This document shows, piece after piece, positions 8,244-17,077 of a stretch of DNA of 64,000 nucleotides. Made by a program: the position numbers and the translations under genes. How positions within the stretch are numbered: the stretch's first letter is position 1; the number at the start of each line of letters is the position of its first letter. The notes under the pieces are model-generated. The model saw nothing but the letters and a program-made list of their open reading frames with translations, was not told the origin of the DNA and did not search any database. The stretch lies in NCBI GenBank assembly GCA_012522635.1, contig JAAYKA010000023.1, positions 1 to 64,000 of the forward strand, written 5' to 3'. Source of the DNA: Candidatus Cloacimonadota bacterium. Lineage in GTDB: Bacteria; Cloacimonadota; Cloacimonadia; Cloacimonadales; Cloacimonadaceae.

Positions 8244-10145
8244 ATGTCCATAAAGATAACTTTGCCTGATGGCTCGATTAAAGAATACGCTCAACCTGTC
8301 AGCGCCGAAAAGGTTGCTGAGGATATAAGCCCCCGGCTTGCAGATGCTTCTGTAGCTGCGGAAATCGACGGAAAATTAGTTGACCTGAACCAAATCATCG
8401 ACCACGACGCCAACCTGATTTTACACACCTTCAAAACTGAAACCGGAAAAGATATTTACTGGCACAGCACCGCCCACTTGATGGCGCAAGCGGTGAAACA
8501 GCTTTTCCCGGAAGTGAAGGTCACCATCGGCCCCGCCATCGAACAGGGCTTTTATTACGATTTTGATCGCGACAAACCTTTCACCGAAGAGGAATTGCAA
8601 CAAATAGAAGGGCGCATGCAGCAGCTCAGCAAAGAATCTTTGCCCTACTCTCGCAAAGAACTTTCCAAAGCTGAAGCCATCGAGATTTTCAAAGCCCAAA
8701 ACGAAGATTATAAAATCGAAATCCTCAGCGAAATTCCTGATGAAGACACCATCAGCACCTACACCCAGGGCGACTTCATCGATCTTTGCCGCGGCCCGCA
8801 TATCCCCCACACCGGAAAAATTAAAGCGGTCAAACTGCTCAAATCTTCCGGCGCCTACTGGCGTGGCGATGAAAAAAACAAAATGCTGCAACGCATTTAC
8901 GGCATCAGCTTTCCCAGCAACAAGGAATTGGAACAATACCTGGAATTCCTGCGCCAGGCGGCTTTGCGCGACCATCGCAAACTGGGCAAAGACCTGGATC
9001 TCTTTTCCATCAATGAAGACATCGGCCCCGGCCTGGTTTTATGGCATCCCAATGGCGCGATGATTCGCCACTTGATTGAAAATTATTGGCGCGAAGAGCA
9101 TCTCCGCCGGGGATACAAATTGGTTTACACGCCCCACGTGGGACGCGCCCAGCTTTGGGAAACCAGCGGCCACCTTGGTTTTTACCAGGAAAATATGTAT
9201 GCCGCCATGGACGTGGAAGGCCAGGATTACTATATCAAGCCGATGAACTGCCCTTTCCACATAGCGATTTACAATTCCAACCTGCACAGCTATCGCGAAC
9301 TGCCCATCCGTTTGGCTGAACTGGGAACCGTTTACCGCTATGAACGTTCCGGAGTTTTGCACGGCCTGATGCGGGTGCGCGGCTTCACCCAGGACGACGC
9401 CCACATCGTCTGCACTCCCGAACAGCTCAATGACGAAGTGGAAAAGCTCATCGTGCTTTCCTTTGATATGCTTAAACACTTTGGTTTCAAAGAGTTCCTG
9501 GTTTATCTCAGCACCCGTCCCGATGAAGCTGTGGGCGACCCTGCAGATTGGGAAACCGCCACTCAAAGCCTGCGCGGTTCCCTGGAAAAAATTGGAGTTG
9601 ATTACGAAGTTGACGAAGGCGGCGGCGCTTTTTACGGTCCCAAGATTGATATTAAAATCAAGGACGCGCTTGGACGCGCCTGGCAATGCAGCACCATCCA
9701 ATTCGATTTCAACGAACCCACCCGCTTCAACATGAGCTACATCGGTGCCGACAACGCTCAACATCGTCCCTTCATGATTCACCGCGCCATTTTGGGTTCC
9801 GTGGAACGTTTTTTTGCCACGCTCTTGGAATATCACGGTGGAAACCTGCCTCTCTGGCTGGCACCAGTTCAGCTTATTCTGTTGCCCATCACAGAACAGC
9901 AGATGGACTATGCGCGCAAGATTGAGGAAGAATTCCGCCTGAAAGGCCTGCGCTGTGAAGTGGATACCCGCAACGAAAAAATCGGCTACAAAATCCGCGA
10001 TGCCGAAATGAAAAAGATTCCCTACATGGCCATCATCGGCAAAAAAGAAGAAGAAGCCAAAGCCCTGTCCCTGCGCCAGCACACAGTTGGTGACCTCGGC
10101 TCCATGAGTTTTGACGAAGCCCTTGAAAAGATGCAGGAATCTTGA
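8244..10145 (+). CDS. thrS: Threonyl-tRNA synthetase
   Basis: Charges tRNA-Thr. The 633-residue protein has the full bacterial architecture: TGS domain (1-60), editing domain with HSTAHLMAQA, class-II catalytic core, and anticodon-binding domain (about 535-633). The zinc ligand cysteine is C336 in MNCPFH. The histidine of FTQDDAHI falls at about 387, matching the E. coli spacing. Motif 3 is in MIHRAILGSVERF. SD TTGGAG lies 6 bases before ATG. A TTGACA hexamer occurs in the short gap from the ATPase gene, but no good -10 could be assigned. The usual infC-rpmI-rplT neighbours are absent here. Confidence 0.97.
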   Translation: MSIKITLPDGSIKEYAQPVSAEKVAEDISPRLADASVAAEIDGKLVDLNQIIDHDANLILHTFKTETGKDIYWHSTAHLMAQAVKQLFPEVKVTIGPAIEQGFYYDFDRDKPFTEEELQQIEGRMQQLSKESLPYSRKELSKAEAIEIFKAQNEDYKIEILSEIPDEDTISTYTQGDFIDLCRGPHIPHTGKIKAVKLLKSSGAYWRGDEKNKMLQRIYGISFPSNKELEQYLEFLRQAALRDHRKLGKDLDLFSINEDIGPGLVLWHPNGAMIRHLIENYWREEHLRRGYKLVYTPHVGRAQLWETSGHLGFYQENMYAAMDVEGQDYYIKPMNCPFHIAIYNSNLHSYRELPIRLAELGTVYRYERSGVLHGLMRVRGFTQDDAHIVCTPEQLNDEVEKLIVLSFDMLKHFGFKEFLVYLSTRPDEAVGDPADWETATQSLRGSLEKIGVDYEVDEGGGAFYGPKIDIKIKDALGRAWQCSTIQFDFNEPTRFNMSYIGADNAQHRPFMIHRAILGSVERFFATLLEYHGGNLPLWLAPVQLILLPITEQQMDYARKIEEEFRLKGLRCEVDTRNEKIGYKIRDAEMKKIPYMAIIGKKEEEAKALSLRQHTVGDLGSMSFDEALEKMQES

Positions 10146-10196
10146 GCCCGCGTGTGGATTCTCACACAAGCCTTTTAATTACACTATTTTACGGAT

Positions 10197-10236
10197 AAAA
10201 AAGAAGGCGCCAAAAGCAGACAAATTTGGCGCCTTC
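10197..10236 (-). terminator. Terminator downstream of the ABC exporter operon (minus strand)
   Basis: Perfect 12-bp stem GAAGGCGCCAAA / TTTGGCGCCTTC (10203-10214 with 10225-10236). On the minus strand the stem is followed by TTTTTT, so it terminates transcription coming from the exporter genes. The stem itself could also stop thrS read-through, but there is no T tract on the plus side. Confidence 0.75.
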
Positions 10237-10237
10237 C

Positions 10238-10342
10238 AAGTCACTGCCCTTAGTCTTCCTTATGTTTCAAAAGCAAAGTTATGGTAGATAAAGGTTTACG
10301 GCCATCATCAGCTTTTTTCAACAGGCTCGTTCTAATCTATGA
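10238..10342 (+). repeat. Dispersed intergenic element A, copy 1
   Basis: First of five copies of an intergenic repeat of about 105-110 bp. It has the left block CTGCCCTTAGTCTTCC then TTATGTTT, and the right block TTCAACAGGCTCGTTCTAA. The central hairpin here pairs ATGG with CCAT. It lies between the convergent thrS and ABC permease genes, immediately beside the terminator stem. It is the most divergent copy at its left edge. Confidence 0.8.
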
Positions 10343-10454
10343 GGGCGCGATAATTTCTCTTGCTTGATCCCGTGGGCAAAAACCATCTCACCAATGAACC
10401 AGGAGCCGCAAAGCCAGGAATAGCTTTGCCTTGAGGCTCAAATCTTGGGTTTTT
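10343..10454. other. Remainder of the intergenic region between thrS and the ABC permease
   Basis: Non-coding. The stretch ACCAATGAACCAGGAGC (10390-10406) resembles the right arm (ATGAGCCAGGG) of the palindromic repeat family seen at 29705 and 61525, and AAAGCCAGG/GCTTTGCC can fold locally. No promoter or RNA gene was recognised. Confidence 0.4.
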
Positions 10455-12515
10455 CTATCTGTTTTCCGCTTCCAGTCCCAACTCCAGGTTGTCAGGTTTT
10501 TCTGCCGTAACCCTGTGAAAAGCCCAAAGCGACAGCGCCAAAATCACCAATGCCGGTGCGATTACCCAATAGCGCAGGTTTTCAGCATCCACCACTATGA
10601 ATTTCATCCAGCTTTGCTCCGAAAAAAGCCCGATGAACAGCGCCAGAGCGTTGTTGATGGTGTGTGAAAGCATGGAATTATAGATACTTCCGGAGCGTGA
10701 GCTGAGATAGCCCAACAAGATTCCCAAAATCAAAACCGGGATAAAGCGAAATAGATCAAGATGGAAAACCGCGAACAGCAGAGCGCTGATAATCACCGAT
10801 TGCCAAAACTTTCCTTTTTCAAAAAAGCGGATTAAAAAGCCACGAAACATCAGCTCCTCACAGATTCCAGGCATCACCGCAATCACCAAAAACATCTGCC
10901 AGGTGGGCACATCCAGCTTGAAAAGCTTCCCCAGCCCTTCCAGATATTCCGGCGGGAAGGGAAAAACTTGGTTGATGAGCTGGGCGATAATGGAAACCGT
11001 CACAGCCGCGGAAATCGCGATGATGGGCACCAAGAGCAGCTCCTTGGGCTTGGGAGCGTTTAATCTCAGCAGCTTTCTGGCTTCCCCGCCGCGAATCTTC
11101 AAAAATCCCAATATCAAAAAGACCGGCAAAAAAATGATGAGCAATTGGGTTTTCACCAAACCGTTCACCAAGTTTCCCATCTGCCATTTCGTGCCCAAAT
11201 AATAAAGCGCCACCAAAGCCAGGGAAAAATAGACCGCGCCGTTGAAGGGATTGAAAAATCCACGCTTGCTTTTCCGCTGGGAGCGCAGACCGCCGCCATC
11301 CTCTTCAGTTCTGAAAAGCACCGCTTCGGAATGGAAAAGTTTCACCGTCAGCCAGATTGCCAAAACGTCCAAAACCAAAGTGCTGCCAACCGTGATCAGC
11401 AGATGCGAAAGCTCCCATTCGCCAATCAAGATTCCCTTGAAAAGCAGCGCGATATTCACCACCGGCAGCAGCGCCATCAGATTGCTAATCTGCATGGCAG
11501 GAATGAAGCTCACCATGCCTAAAAGCATGGAAACAATCATGATGGGCTGTTCGTAGGTGCGGGCTTCCTTCATGTTTCTGGAAAAAGTGGAAATGGAAAG
11601 CAGCAGCGCTGAAAACAAGGTAGCCAGAGGTATCATCGCCAAAAGCAGAATCATGAACGATTTTATGGGCAGTTGCAGACCTTGCTCCGCGAAACCCATC
11701 TGGGAAAGCAAAAACTTAACGGAAAAGCTTATGCTGATGAGGTTTATAATCACGTTTATCATCGCCATGCAAAACACGGTGAGATACTTTCCAAGAACGA
11801 TTTCACCGCGTGTTGCCGACGAAACCAGCAGCGTTTCCAAGGTGCGGCGTTCCTTTTCACCCGCCACGAGGTCTGCAGCCACCACCGAAGCGCCAGTTAT
11901 CAACATCAATATCATCATATAGGGCAACAACATACCCAACAAATTGCCCATCTTTTTCTCGGTGGACGAGCTGTCGAATTGCTTCACCGTGAGCGGATGG
12001 ATATATTCTTCTTCCAAACCTTTTTCGCTCAGGCGTTTGGCAAGTATTTTGGAATTTACCTGCGAAAGGCTTTTCTGCAGTTTTTCAAAAAGCAGGCGCC
12101 CCTGATCTCCGGACGCGTCAAAGCGGATGCCGGCTCTGTAACTTGGAACCCCGCTGGTTGAAACTGTATCCGAGATGCTCACCACAGCCAGAATTTCTCT
12201 TTCTTCATAAAGCATTTCCAGATGTGGCGGATTTTCCAGGGTGGTCACATACGGCGTTTCCTGCAGGGTTTGAAACACGGTTTCATAGATTTCCTTGGCG
12301 TCGGGTGTGTCGTATGAAAGGCTGTCCATCAGCGCGATAACGGCACCGCGCTTATCCAAAATATCGGCTTGGCGGCTCATAATGCTGCTGGAACCGATGA
12401 AAATCAGCGGATATAGGATAACGGGCAGAACTATGGTGGCGAAAAGCGTGCGCTTGTCACGCAGCATTTCCAGGATTTCTTTGCGGAAAACGATTAATGC
12501 TTTTTTAAAATTCAT
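10455..12515 (-). CDS. ABC-2 type permease (NatB-like) fused to a CPBP intramembrane protease
   Basis: A 686-residue two-part membrane protein. Residues 1-430 form a NatB-type ABC exporter permease: an N-terminal helix, a large extracytoplasmic loop (about 50-180), then a helix cluster containing VAGEKERRTLETLLVS, a hallmark of this family. Residues 430-686 form a CPBP (CAAX-protease-like) domain with all three motifs: EE at 553-554 with R558, FAVFH, and HTINN. The active-site glutamates are intact, so proteolytic activity is plausible. The ATG start at 12515 overlaps the ATPase gene by 11 bases. The substrate is unknown; Na+ or peptide export are the family precedents. Confidence 0.88.
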   Translation of the reverse strand: MNFKKALIVFRKEILEMLRDKRTLFATIVLPVILYPLIFIGSSSIMSRQADILDKRGAVIALMDSLSYDTPDAKEIYETVFQTLQETPYVTTLENPPHLEMLYEEREILAVVSISDTVSTSGVPSYRAGIRFDASGDQGRLLFEKLQKSLSQVNSKILAKRLSEKGLEEEYIHPLTVKQFDSSSTEKKMGNLLGMLLPYMMILMLITGASVVAADLVAGEKERRTLETLLVSSATRGEIVLGKYLTVFCMAMINVIINLISISFSVKFLLSQMGFAEQGLQLPIKSFMILLLAMIPLATLFSALLLSISTFSRNMKEARTYEQPIMIVSMLLGMVSFIPAMQISNLMALLPVVNIALLFKGILIGEWELSHLLITVGSTLVLDVLAIWLTVKLFHSEAVLFRTEEDGGGLRSQRKSKRGFFNPFNGAVYFSLALVALYYLGTKWQMGNLVNGLVKTQLLIIFLPVFLILGFLKIRGGEARKLLRLNAPKPKELLLVPIIAISAAVTVSIIAQLINQVFPFPPEYLEGLGKLFKLDVPTWQMFLVIAVMPGICEELMFRGFLIRFFEKGKFWQSVIISALLFAVFHLDLFRFIPVLILGILLGYLSSRSGSIYNSMLSHTINNALALFIGLFSEQSWMKFIVVDAENLRYWVIAPALVILALSLWAFHRVTAEKPDNLELGLEAENR

Positions 12516-13266
12516 GATTCTCAAGCTCCATGCCGGTTTGGTTCACATAGTGCACAAAAATGTCGTCAAGGTCTTCAAAGCCAGTTTCTTCGCGCATCTG
12601 CTGCAGGGTTCCCTGTGCCAAAACCTTGCCGCTGTGTATCATCACAATCCGATCCGCCAAGCGCTCTGCCTCACGCATAATGTGGGTGGAAAACAACACG
12701 CATTTGCCATTTTCCCTGCAGGTTCGGATGAAGGAAATGATGTTGCGCGCGGTCAGAATATCCAATCCGGATGTGGGTTCGTCAAATATCATCACAGGTG
12801 GATCGTGAATAATGGAACGCACGATGGAAGCTTTTTGCTTCATGCCGCTGGAGAGGAATTCCATCTTTTTATCCAAAAAATCGTGCATATCCAAAAGCGT
12901 TGCCATCTCATCAATCCGCTTTTTGATATCTTGTTCTTCCACGCCGTACAGCCTGCCAAAATAGGTGATGAACTCGCGCGGGCTGAGGCGCATGTAAAGC
13001 CCTGTGTCGCCTGAAAGGAAGCCCAGATTGCGGCGCACCATATCGCCCTGGGAAACGATGTCGTAACCCTCGATTTGCGCGCTGCCGCCATTGGGCTTGA
13101 AAATGGTGGAAAGCACCCGCATTGTGGTGGTCTTTCCAGCGCCATTCACGCCCAAGAGGCAAACAATTTCACCATGTGCCGCCTCAAAACTGACTCCATC
13201 CACTGCCCTGAAAGTGTTGCCGTTTTTTTGTGGAAACTCTTTTACCAACGATTGAACCTGGATCAT
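12505..13266 (-). CDS. ABC transporter ATP-binding protein, NatA-like
   Basis: A 253-residue ATPase that powers the adjacent permease. Walker A is GVNGAGKTT (39-47), the signature is LSSGMKQKASI, and Walker B is PVMIFDEPTSGLD. The switch histidine is in LFSTHIM. The start chosen is the ATG at 13266, preceded by AAGGTG at a good SD distance; an in-frame GTG nine bases upstream is less likely. Gene order ATPase then permease with an 11-base overlap is the normal NatAB-like arrangement. It is transcribed leftward from the 545-bp gap shared with the divergent methyltransferase gene. Confidence 0.92.
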   Translation of the reverse strand: MIQVQSLVKEFPQKNGNTFRAVDGVSFEAAHGEIVCLLGVNGAGKTTTMRVLSTIFKPNGGSAQIEGYDIVSQGDMVRRNLGFLSGDTGLYMRLSPREFITYFGRLYGVEEQDIKKRIDEMATLLDMHDFLDKKMEFLSSGMKQKASIVRSIIHDPPVMIFDEPTSGLDILTARNIISFIRTCRENGKCVLFSTHIMREAERLADRIVMIHSGKVLAQGTLQQMREETGFEDLDDIFVHYVNQTGMELENHEF

Positions 13267-13440
13267 TATTAACACCTTATTCCATGCTGTCTGAAAATTT
13301 TTGTGGATGTTTTCCGGTGCTTGTCATCATGTCAAGCATTATCGTTTGTGATACAGGAATCAATCTAAGGTTTAACATTAAGTCACATCATATAACATCA
13401 TGATTTTCAAGATGTTATCCTTGTATAATTAAAACCAGAC

Positions 13441-13560
13441 ATGCTAATCCTGCCTCCCAGCTTTACCCTTCCCTGCCTCCAGCTCATGTGTCTTTCGAAC
13501 ATGCCTCGTGATCATCCCGATTCTTTATCGGGAAGTGCGCGGGTGACTGCCGTGTAACAT
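13441..13560. repeat. REP-like palindromic element B, copy 1
   Basis: Contains the hairpin TCCCGATTCTTTATCGGGA (7-bp stem, 13515-13533), which is nearly identical to the inner hairpin at 61568-61588. The left part (CCTTCCCTGCCTCCAGCTCATG) is an inverted and degenerate version of the ATGAGCCAGGG-type arm in the other copies. Likely non-coding and a relic of a dispersed repeat. Confidence 0.55.
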
Positions 13561-13729
13561 TGCTGTCTGAACCCAGAGCGAATCAAGAAAGGGGAGGATA
13601 AAAAGCCAGGAAGGCCACAAAAAAAAGCCAACCGCAAAGATGGAATTACCGGCATTTTAACAGATTAAGGAAGCTTGAACACGAAAAACACTTGACTAAA
13701 AACCGCCGCTCAAAGTAAATGGACACGTA

Positions 13730-13735
13730 TATAAT
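13730..13735 (+). promoter_or_regulatory. Possible -10 box for the methyltransferase/rho operon
   Basis: Perfect TATAAT, 77 bases before the methyltransferase start codon. No good -35 box is found at the right distance; a TTGACT at 13692-13697 is too far away. It is therefore listed as a -10 candidate only. Confidence 0.4.
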
Positions 13736-13811
13736 GAAACAGCCCAAAGCGGCTTGAAACCAGCGAGGAGACTATCATCCCAATCACCATATCAAGAGAG
13801 GATTATCTTTT

Positions 13812-14540
13812 ATGAAAGAAGCGCTCAGCCTGCTCAATCAGATTGAAGCCAGCCGTGTTTTGGACGCTGCCACAGGAAAAGGTGATTTCATCCAAACCCT
13901 GAAACAACACCTGAAAAGCTATGGCCAAATCATCGGCGTGGACGCCTCTGAAAAAAGCGTTGACCATGCTCAAAAGCGCTTTCCAGAGAATGATGTGGAG
14001 ATTTATCGCATGGATCTTGGCGCGCTGGCTTTCGAAGACGCCAGTTTTGACCTGGTGACGCTTTTCAACTCCCTGCACCATATTGCCGAGCTTGATAAAG
14101 CTTTATCCGAGATGATGCGCGTTTTAAAGCCCGGCGGCAGGTTCTTGATTAGCGAAATGTATTGCGATGGCCAGCAAAGTGAACCCCAAAAAACCCATGT
14201 GATGATGCACCATTGGCTTGCCCACATCGACCGTGAAAGCGGAATCTATCATCGTGATACCTTTAAACGGGATGAGATAATCGCCATCTTTGATGGCTTG
14301 GGGCTGGCAAAGCTCAAAAGCGTGGATTATTATGTCCCTGTGGATGATCCCAAAGCCGTCCTCAACTGCGATAACCTGAAGCGAAACTGTTCCGTGGCGT
14401 TCAGCAAAGCCCATAATCTCGAAAAATATGAGGAAATCCTCAGTGAAGGAAAAATGGTTTTGGAGAGAATTAATGATGTGGGATGCGCCGGCGCCAGCAG
14501 ATTGATGCTTTTGGGCCAAAAACCAAATATAAATATGTAA
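13812..14540 (+). CDS. Class I SAM-dependent methyltransferase
   Basis: A 242-residue cytoplasmic methyltransferase of the UbiE/Methyltransf_11 type. The SAM-binding motif I is VLDAATGKGDF (with the variant ATGKG in place of GxGxG). Motif II acid is in IIGVDASEKSV. The post-motif segment FDLVTLFNSLHHI and VLKPGGRFLISE complete the fold. The substrate is not identifiable: the UbiE core is there, but no quinone-pathway neighbours are. SD GAGAGG is close to the ATG. Rho follows 20 bases after its stop, and the two are probably co-transcribed. Confidence 0.85.
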   Translation: MKEALSLLNQIEASRVLDAATGKGDFIQTLKQHLKSYGQIIGVDASEKSVDHAQKRFPENDVEIYRMDLGALAFEDASFDLVTLFNSLHHIAELDKALSEMMRVLKPGGRFLISEMYCDGQQSEPQKTHVMMHHWLAHIDRESGIYHRDTFKRDEIIAIFDGLGLAKLKSVDYYVPVDDPKAVLNCDNLKRNCSVAFSKAHNLEKYEEILSEGKMVLERINDVGCAGASRLMLLGQKPNINM

Positions 14541-14560
14541 AAATCCAAGGAGAATGGAAA

Positions 14561-15820
14561 ATGTCTATAGACGAAAATCTGTTTGAACTACCTCAAACCC
14601 AGCTTACCAAGCTGGCTAAAAAATATGAAATCCCAGGTTATACCCAGCTCAAAGGAACCGACATGGTTTTCAAGCTGTTGGAATATAAGGCAGCCCAGGA
14701 GGGTCTGGCTTTCGTGACCGGCTGTTTGGAAATCATGGACGATGGCTTTGGCTTTCTGCGTTTTCCCCAAAACAACTATCTGCCGGGTCGGGACGATGTT
14801 TATGTATCGCTCACCCAAGTGCGGCGTTTCGGACTGAAAACCGGACACATGATTTCCGGTCCTGTGCGTTCGCCCAAGGAAGGTGAGAAATATTACGCTC
14901 TTTTGCGGGTTGACGCGGTCAACTATATGGCCCCCACAGCGATGCAGGATCTGCGCACCTGGGACGAACTTACACCTTACTATCCCACCGAGCGCCTGAA
15001 CCTGGAATTTTCCCCAACGAACTATTCCACCCGCATCATCAACCTCTTCACCCCCATCGGAAAAGGTCAGCGCGGCCTGATTGTTGCTGCTCCCCGCACC
15101 GGAAAGACAACCCTGTTGCAAGACACCGCGAACGCGATTCTTTCCAACCATCCGGAAGTCTATCTGATTGTGTTGCTGGTGGATGAGCGACCCGAAGAGG
15201 TTACGGAAATGAAAAAAATCCTCAAACCGGGAAACCGGGAGGTAATCAGCTCCACATTTGACGAATCGCCAAAAAACCACACCGCCGTCAGCGAAATGGT
15301 GCTTGAAAAAGCCAAGCGCATGATTGAGCTAAACCAGGACGTGGTCATCGTTTTGGATAGTATCACCCGCCTGGCGAGAGCTTACAATAACATCACGCCT
15401 TCCAGCGGAAAGGTGCTTTCCGGAGGTATCGACGCCAACGGGCTCATCAAACCCAAAAAATTCTTTGGTGCCGCTCGTAATACTGAGGAAGCGGGCTCGC
15501 TTACCATCATCGCCACCGCGCTCATAGATACCGGTTCGAAGATGGACCAGGTGATTTTTGAGGAATTCAAAGGCACTGGAAACATGGAATTGGTGCTGGA
15601 TCGCAGCATTTCCGACATGCGCCTCTACCCTGCCATCGATCTTGTTAAAAGTGGAACCCGCCGCGAAGAGCTGTTGCTTACCCAAAACGAGATTAACCGC
15701 ATGTATGTGTTGCGCAAATATCTGAAAACCATCAGCCCCATCCAGGGCATCGAAACCCTGCGCAAACAAATGCAGGCCTCAAAAAGCAATGATGAACTGC
15801 TGAACTCCATGAGCAACTAA
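14561..15820 (+). CDS. rho: Transcription termination factor Rho
   Basis: A hexameric RNA-DNA helicase that ends transcription. The 419-residue length equals that of the E. coli protein. The N-terminal helical domain (1-50) and the OSB-fold RNA-binding domain (GFGFLRFPQNNYLPG, DDVYVS) are intact. Walker A is APRTGKTTL near 178-186. Walker B is VIVLDSITRLARAY. The conserved block GLIKPKKFFGAARNTEEAG and the R loop FKGTGNMEL follow. The start was set at the ATG preceded by AAGGAG; the open frame extends 26 codons further into the previous gene but has no SD there. It heads a group with the TPR-SPOR gene and mutS. Confidence 0.97.
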   Translation: MSIDENLFELPQTQLTKLAKKYEIPGYTQLKGTDMVFKLLEYKAAQEGLAFVTGCLEIMDDGFGFLRFPQNNYLPGRDDVYVSLTQVRRFGLKTGHMISGPVRSPKEGEKYYALLRVDAVNYMAPTAMQDLRTWDELTPYYPTERLNLEFSPTNYSTRIINLFTPIGKGQRGLIVAAPRTGKTTLLQDTANAILSNHPEVYLIVLLVDERPEEVTEMKKILKPGNREVISSTFDESPKNHTAVSEMVLEKAKRMIELNQDVVIVLDSITRLARAYNNITPSSGKVLSGGIDANGLIKPKKFFGAARNTEEAGSLTIIATALIDTGSKMDQVIFEEFKGTGNMELVLDRSISDMRLYPAIDLVKSGTRREELLLTQNEINRMYVLRKYLKTISPIQGIETLRKQMQASKSNDELLNSMSN

Positions 15821-15840
15821 ACCACGCTGGAGGATTTCAT

Positions 15841-17070
15841 ATGCCTCGTAAACAAATCTGGAACACCGTATTCACAGAGCCTGAATGCCGGATTTATCCG
15901 AATTATATAGAAAAAAAAGCTGTTGCCGTGCAGGTTGATTCTGCTGCAAGTAAACATTTTACCTTCCTTCCCATCTTGCTTTTTGCGGTTTTGACTCTGC
16001 TGGTTTTGCCCCTCTGGGGTGTGGAACTGGGCAAGGAAATGAAAGCCTTAGAAACGATGTTTTGGGAAGGAGATTTGGAAGAATTGCCTGCCAAACTCAT
16101 CAAGAGCAAACCCAAGGGGGATGAGGAGATGGCTCTGCAAAGCTATATCAACGCCATGCTGCAGACCAGCCAGAAAGACACTCAGCAACTCTTGCGGCAA
16201 ACCATGGACCGTTATCCCTCCACCCATTATGGCCAGATGAGCATGCTGGAAACCGCTAAATTGCTCATTTTTGAGCGCAAATACGCCGAGGCTGAAACCT
16301 TGCTGAACCGCATCAATAATCAGGACATCAGCGAGCGTTATTACTGGTTGGCATATTGCTCTCAAGCGCAGGATAAATATGAAGAAGCAGCGGTTCGTGG
16401 CAGAGAATATCTGAGGCGACAGCCCAGGGGCAAACACGCTGAAGACACCTATTATCTGATTGCTACGATGAAACAACAGCAGAGGAAATATGCGGAGGGG
16501 ATTCAGGCGCTGGAAGAGCTGCGCGCCATTCCGGGTTTTCCGCGCAGCAAACAGTATTTCCACCATCTGCTGGGGCGGCTGCACCATCAAAGCGGAAACT
16601 GGAGCAAAGCCTATGAAAATTACAAGGAAGGTTTTTTGCTGAACAAAGGCTCCCAACTGGCTTACGAGCTTGAAGACCTGCTTTTCGAGCTGAAGGAAGC
16701 CCGCGGTTCCAGCATTGATCTTTCTTTCATGTATCCCTATACAAAGCTTGATCTTCCAGAACTGCAGGAAATCCCCGCGCCGCCGGAGCTACCCGCAATT
16801 GATCTAGGTAAAGAAGCGCTCCGCGCTCAAAACAAGCCCAAAGGCAGCAATTATGTCCAGGCGGGGCGTTTCGGTTCCGAGGACAACGCCAAATCCCGTG
16901 CCAGCGCGATGCGCGCCCTGAATCTGAACGCCTACTATTATGAGGATAGCGCAAATCGGAGCATCCCCTGGGTTGTTTTCTGCGGACCATACTCAAGCGC
17001 CAGCGAGGCGGAAACGGTGCGTCAAATCCTGACCCGAAACTCGATAGATTGCTTTATCACCAACTATTGA
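15841..17070 (+). CDS. Membrane-anchored TPR protein with C-terminal SPOR domain
   Basis: A 409-residue protein with one membrane segment at about residues 41-60 after a charged 40-residue cytoplasmic head. It therefore has type-II topology, with the rest in the periplasm. Residues about 65-290 are TPR-like helical hairpins (for example YAEAETLLNRI, YEEAAVRGREYL, WSKAYENYKEGF). The C-terminal 75 residues (YVQAGRFGSEDNA ... WVVFCGPYSS) are a SPOR domain, which binds denuded septal peptidoglycan. A role in cell division or envelope maintenance is inferred. It lies 20 bases after rho and 7 bases before mutS, an uncommon place for such a gene. Confidence 0.8.
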   Translation: MPRKQIWNTVFTEPECRIYPNYIEKKAVAVQVDSAASKHFTFLPILLFAVLTLLVLPLWGVELGKEMKALETMFWEGDLEELPAKLIKSKPKGDEEMALQSYINAMLQTSQKDTQQLLRQTMDRYPSTHYGQMSMLETAKLLIFERKYAEAETLLNRINNQDISERYYWLAYCSQAQDKYEEAAVRGREYLRRQPRGKHAEDTYYLIATMKQQQRKYAEGIQALEELRAIPGFPRSKQYFHHLLGRLHHQSGNWSKAYENYKEGFLLNKGSQLAYELEDLLFELKEARGSSIDLSFMYPYTKLDLPELQEIPAPPELPAIDLGKEALRAQNKPKGSNYVQAGRFGSEDNAKSRASAMRALNLNAYYYEDSANRSIPWVVFCGPYSSASEAETVRQILTRNSIDCFITNY

Positions 17071-17077
17071 AACACGG

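Larger units (their letters stand above)
13276..13811. other. Long divergent intergenic region
   Basis: This region separates the minus-strand exporter from the plus-strand methyltransferase. No convincing reading frame is present. It holds a palindromic repeat (13441-13560), AT-rich inverted repeats around 13386-13421 (ATAACATCATGATTTTCAAG and similar), and a probable -10 box near 13730. It is long and structured for this otherwise compact window. Confidence 0.5.

Noticed and set aside
9039-10169. A 376-codon open frame antisense to thrS
   Set aside because: Shadow of the conserved thrS reading frame; composition is dominated by F, H, A and G as expected from antisense of biased codons.
14483-14560. 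26-codon N-terminal extension of rho
   Set aside because: Overlaps the methyltransferase gene, lacks an SD, and would make Rho longer than the standard 419 residues, which the ATG at 14561 gives exactly.
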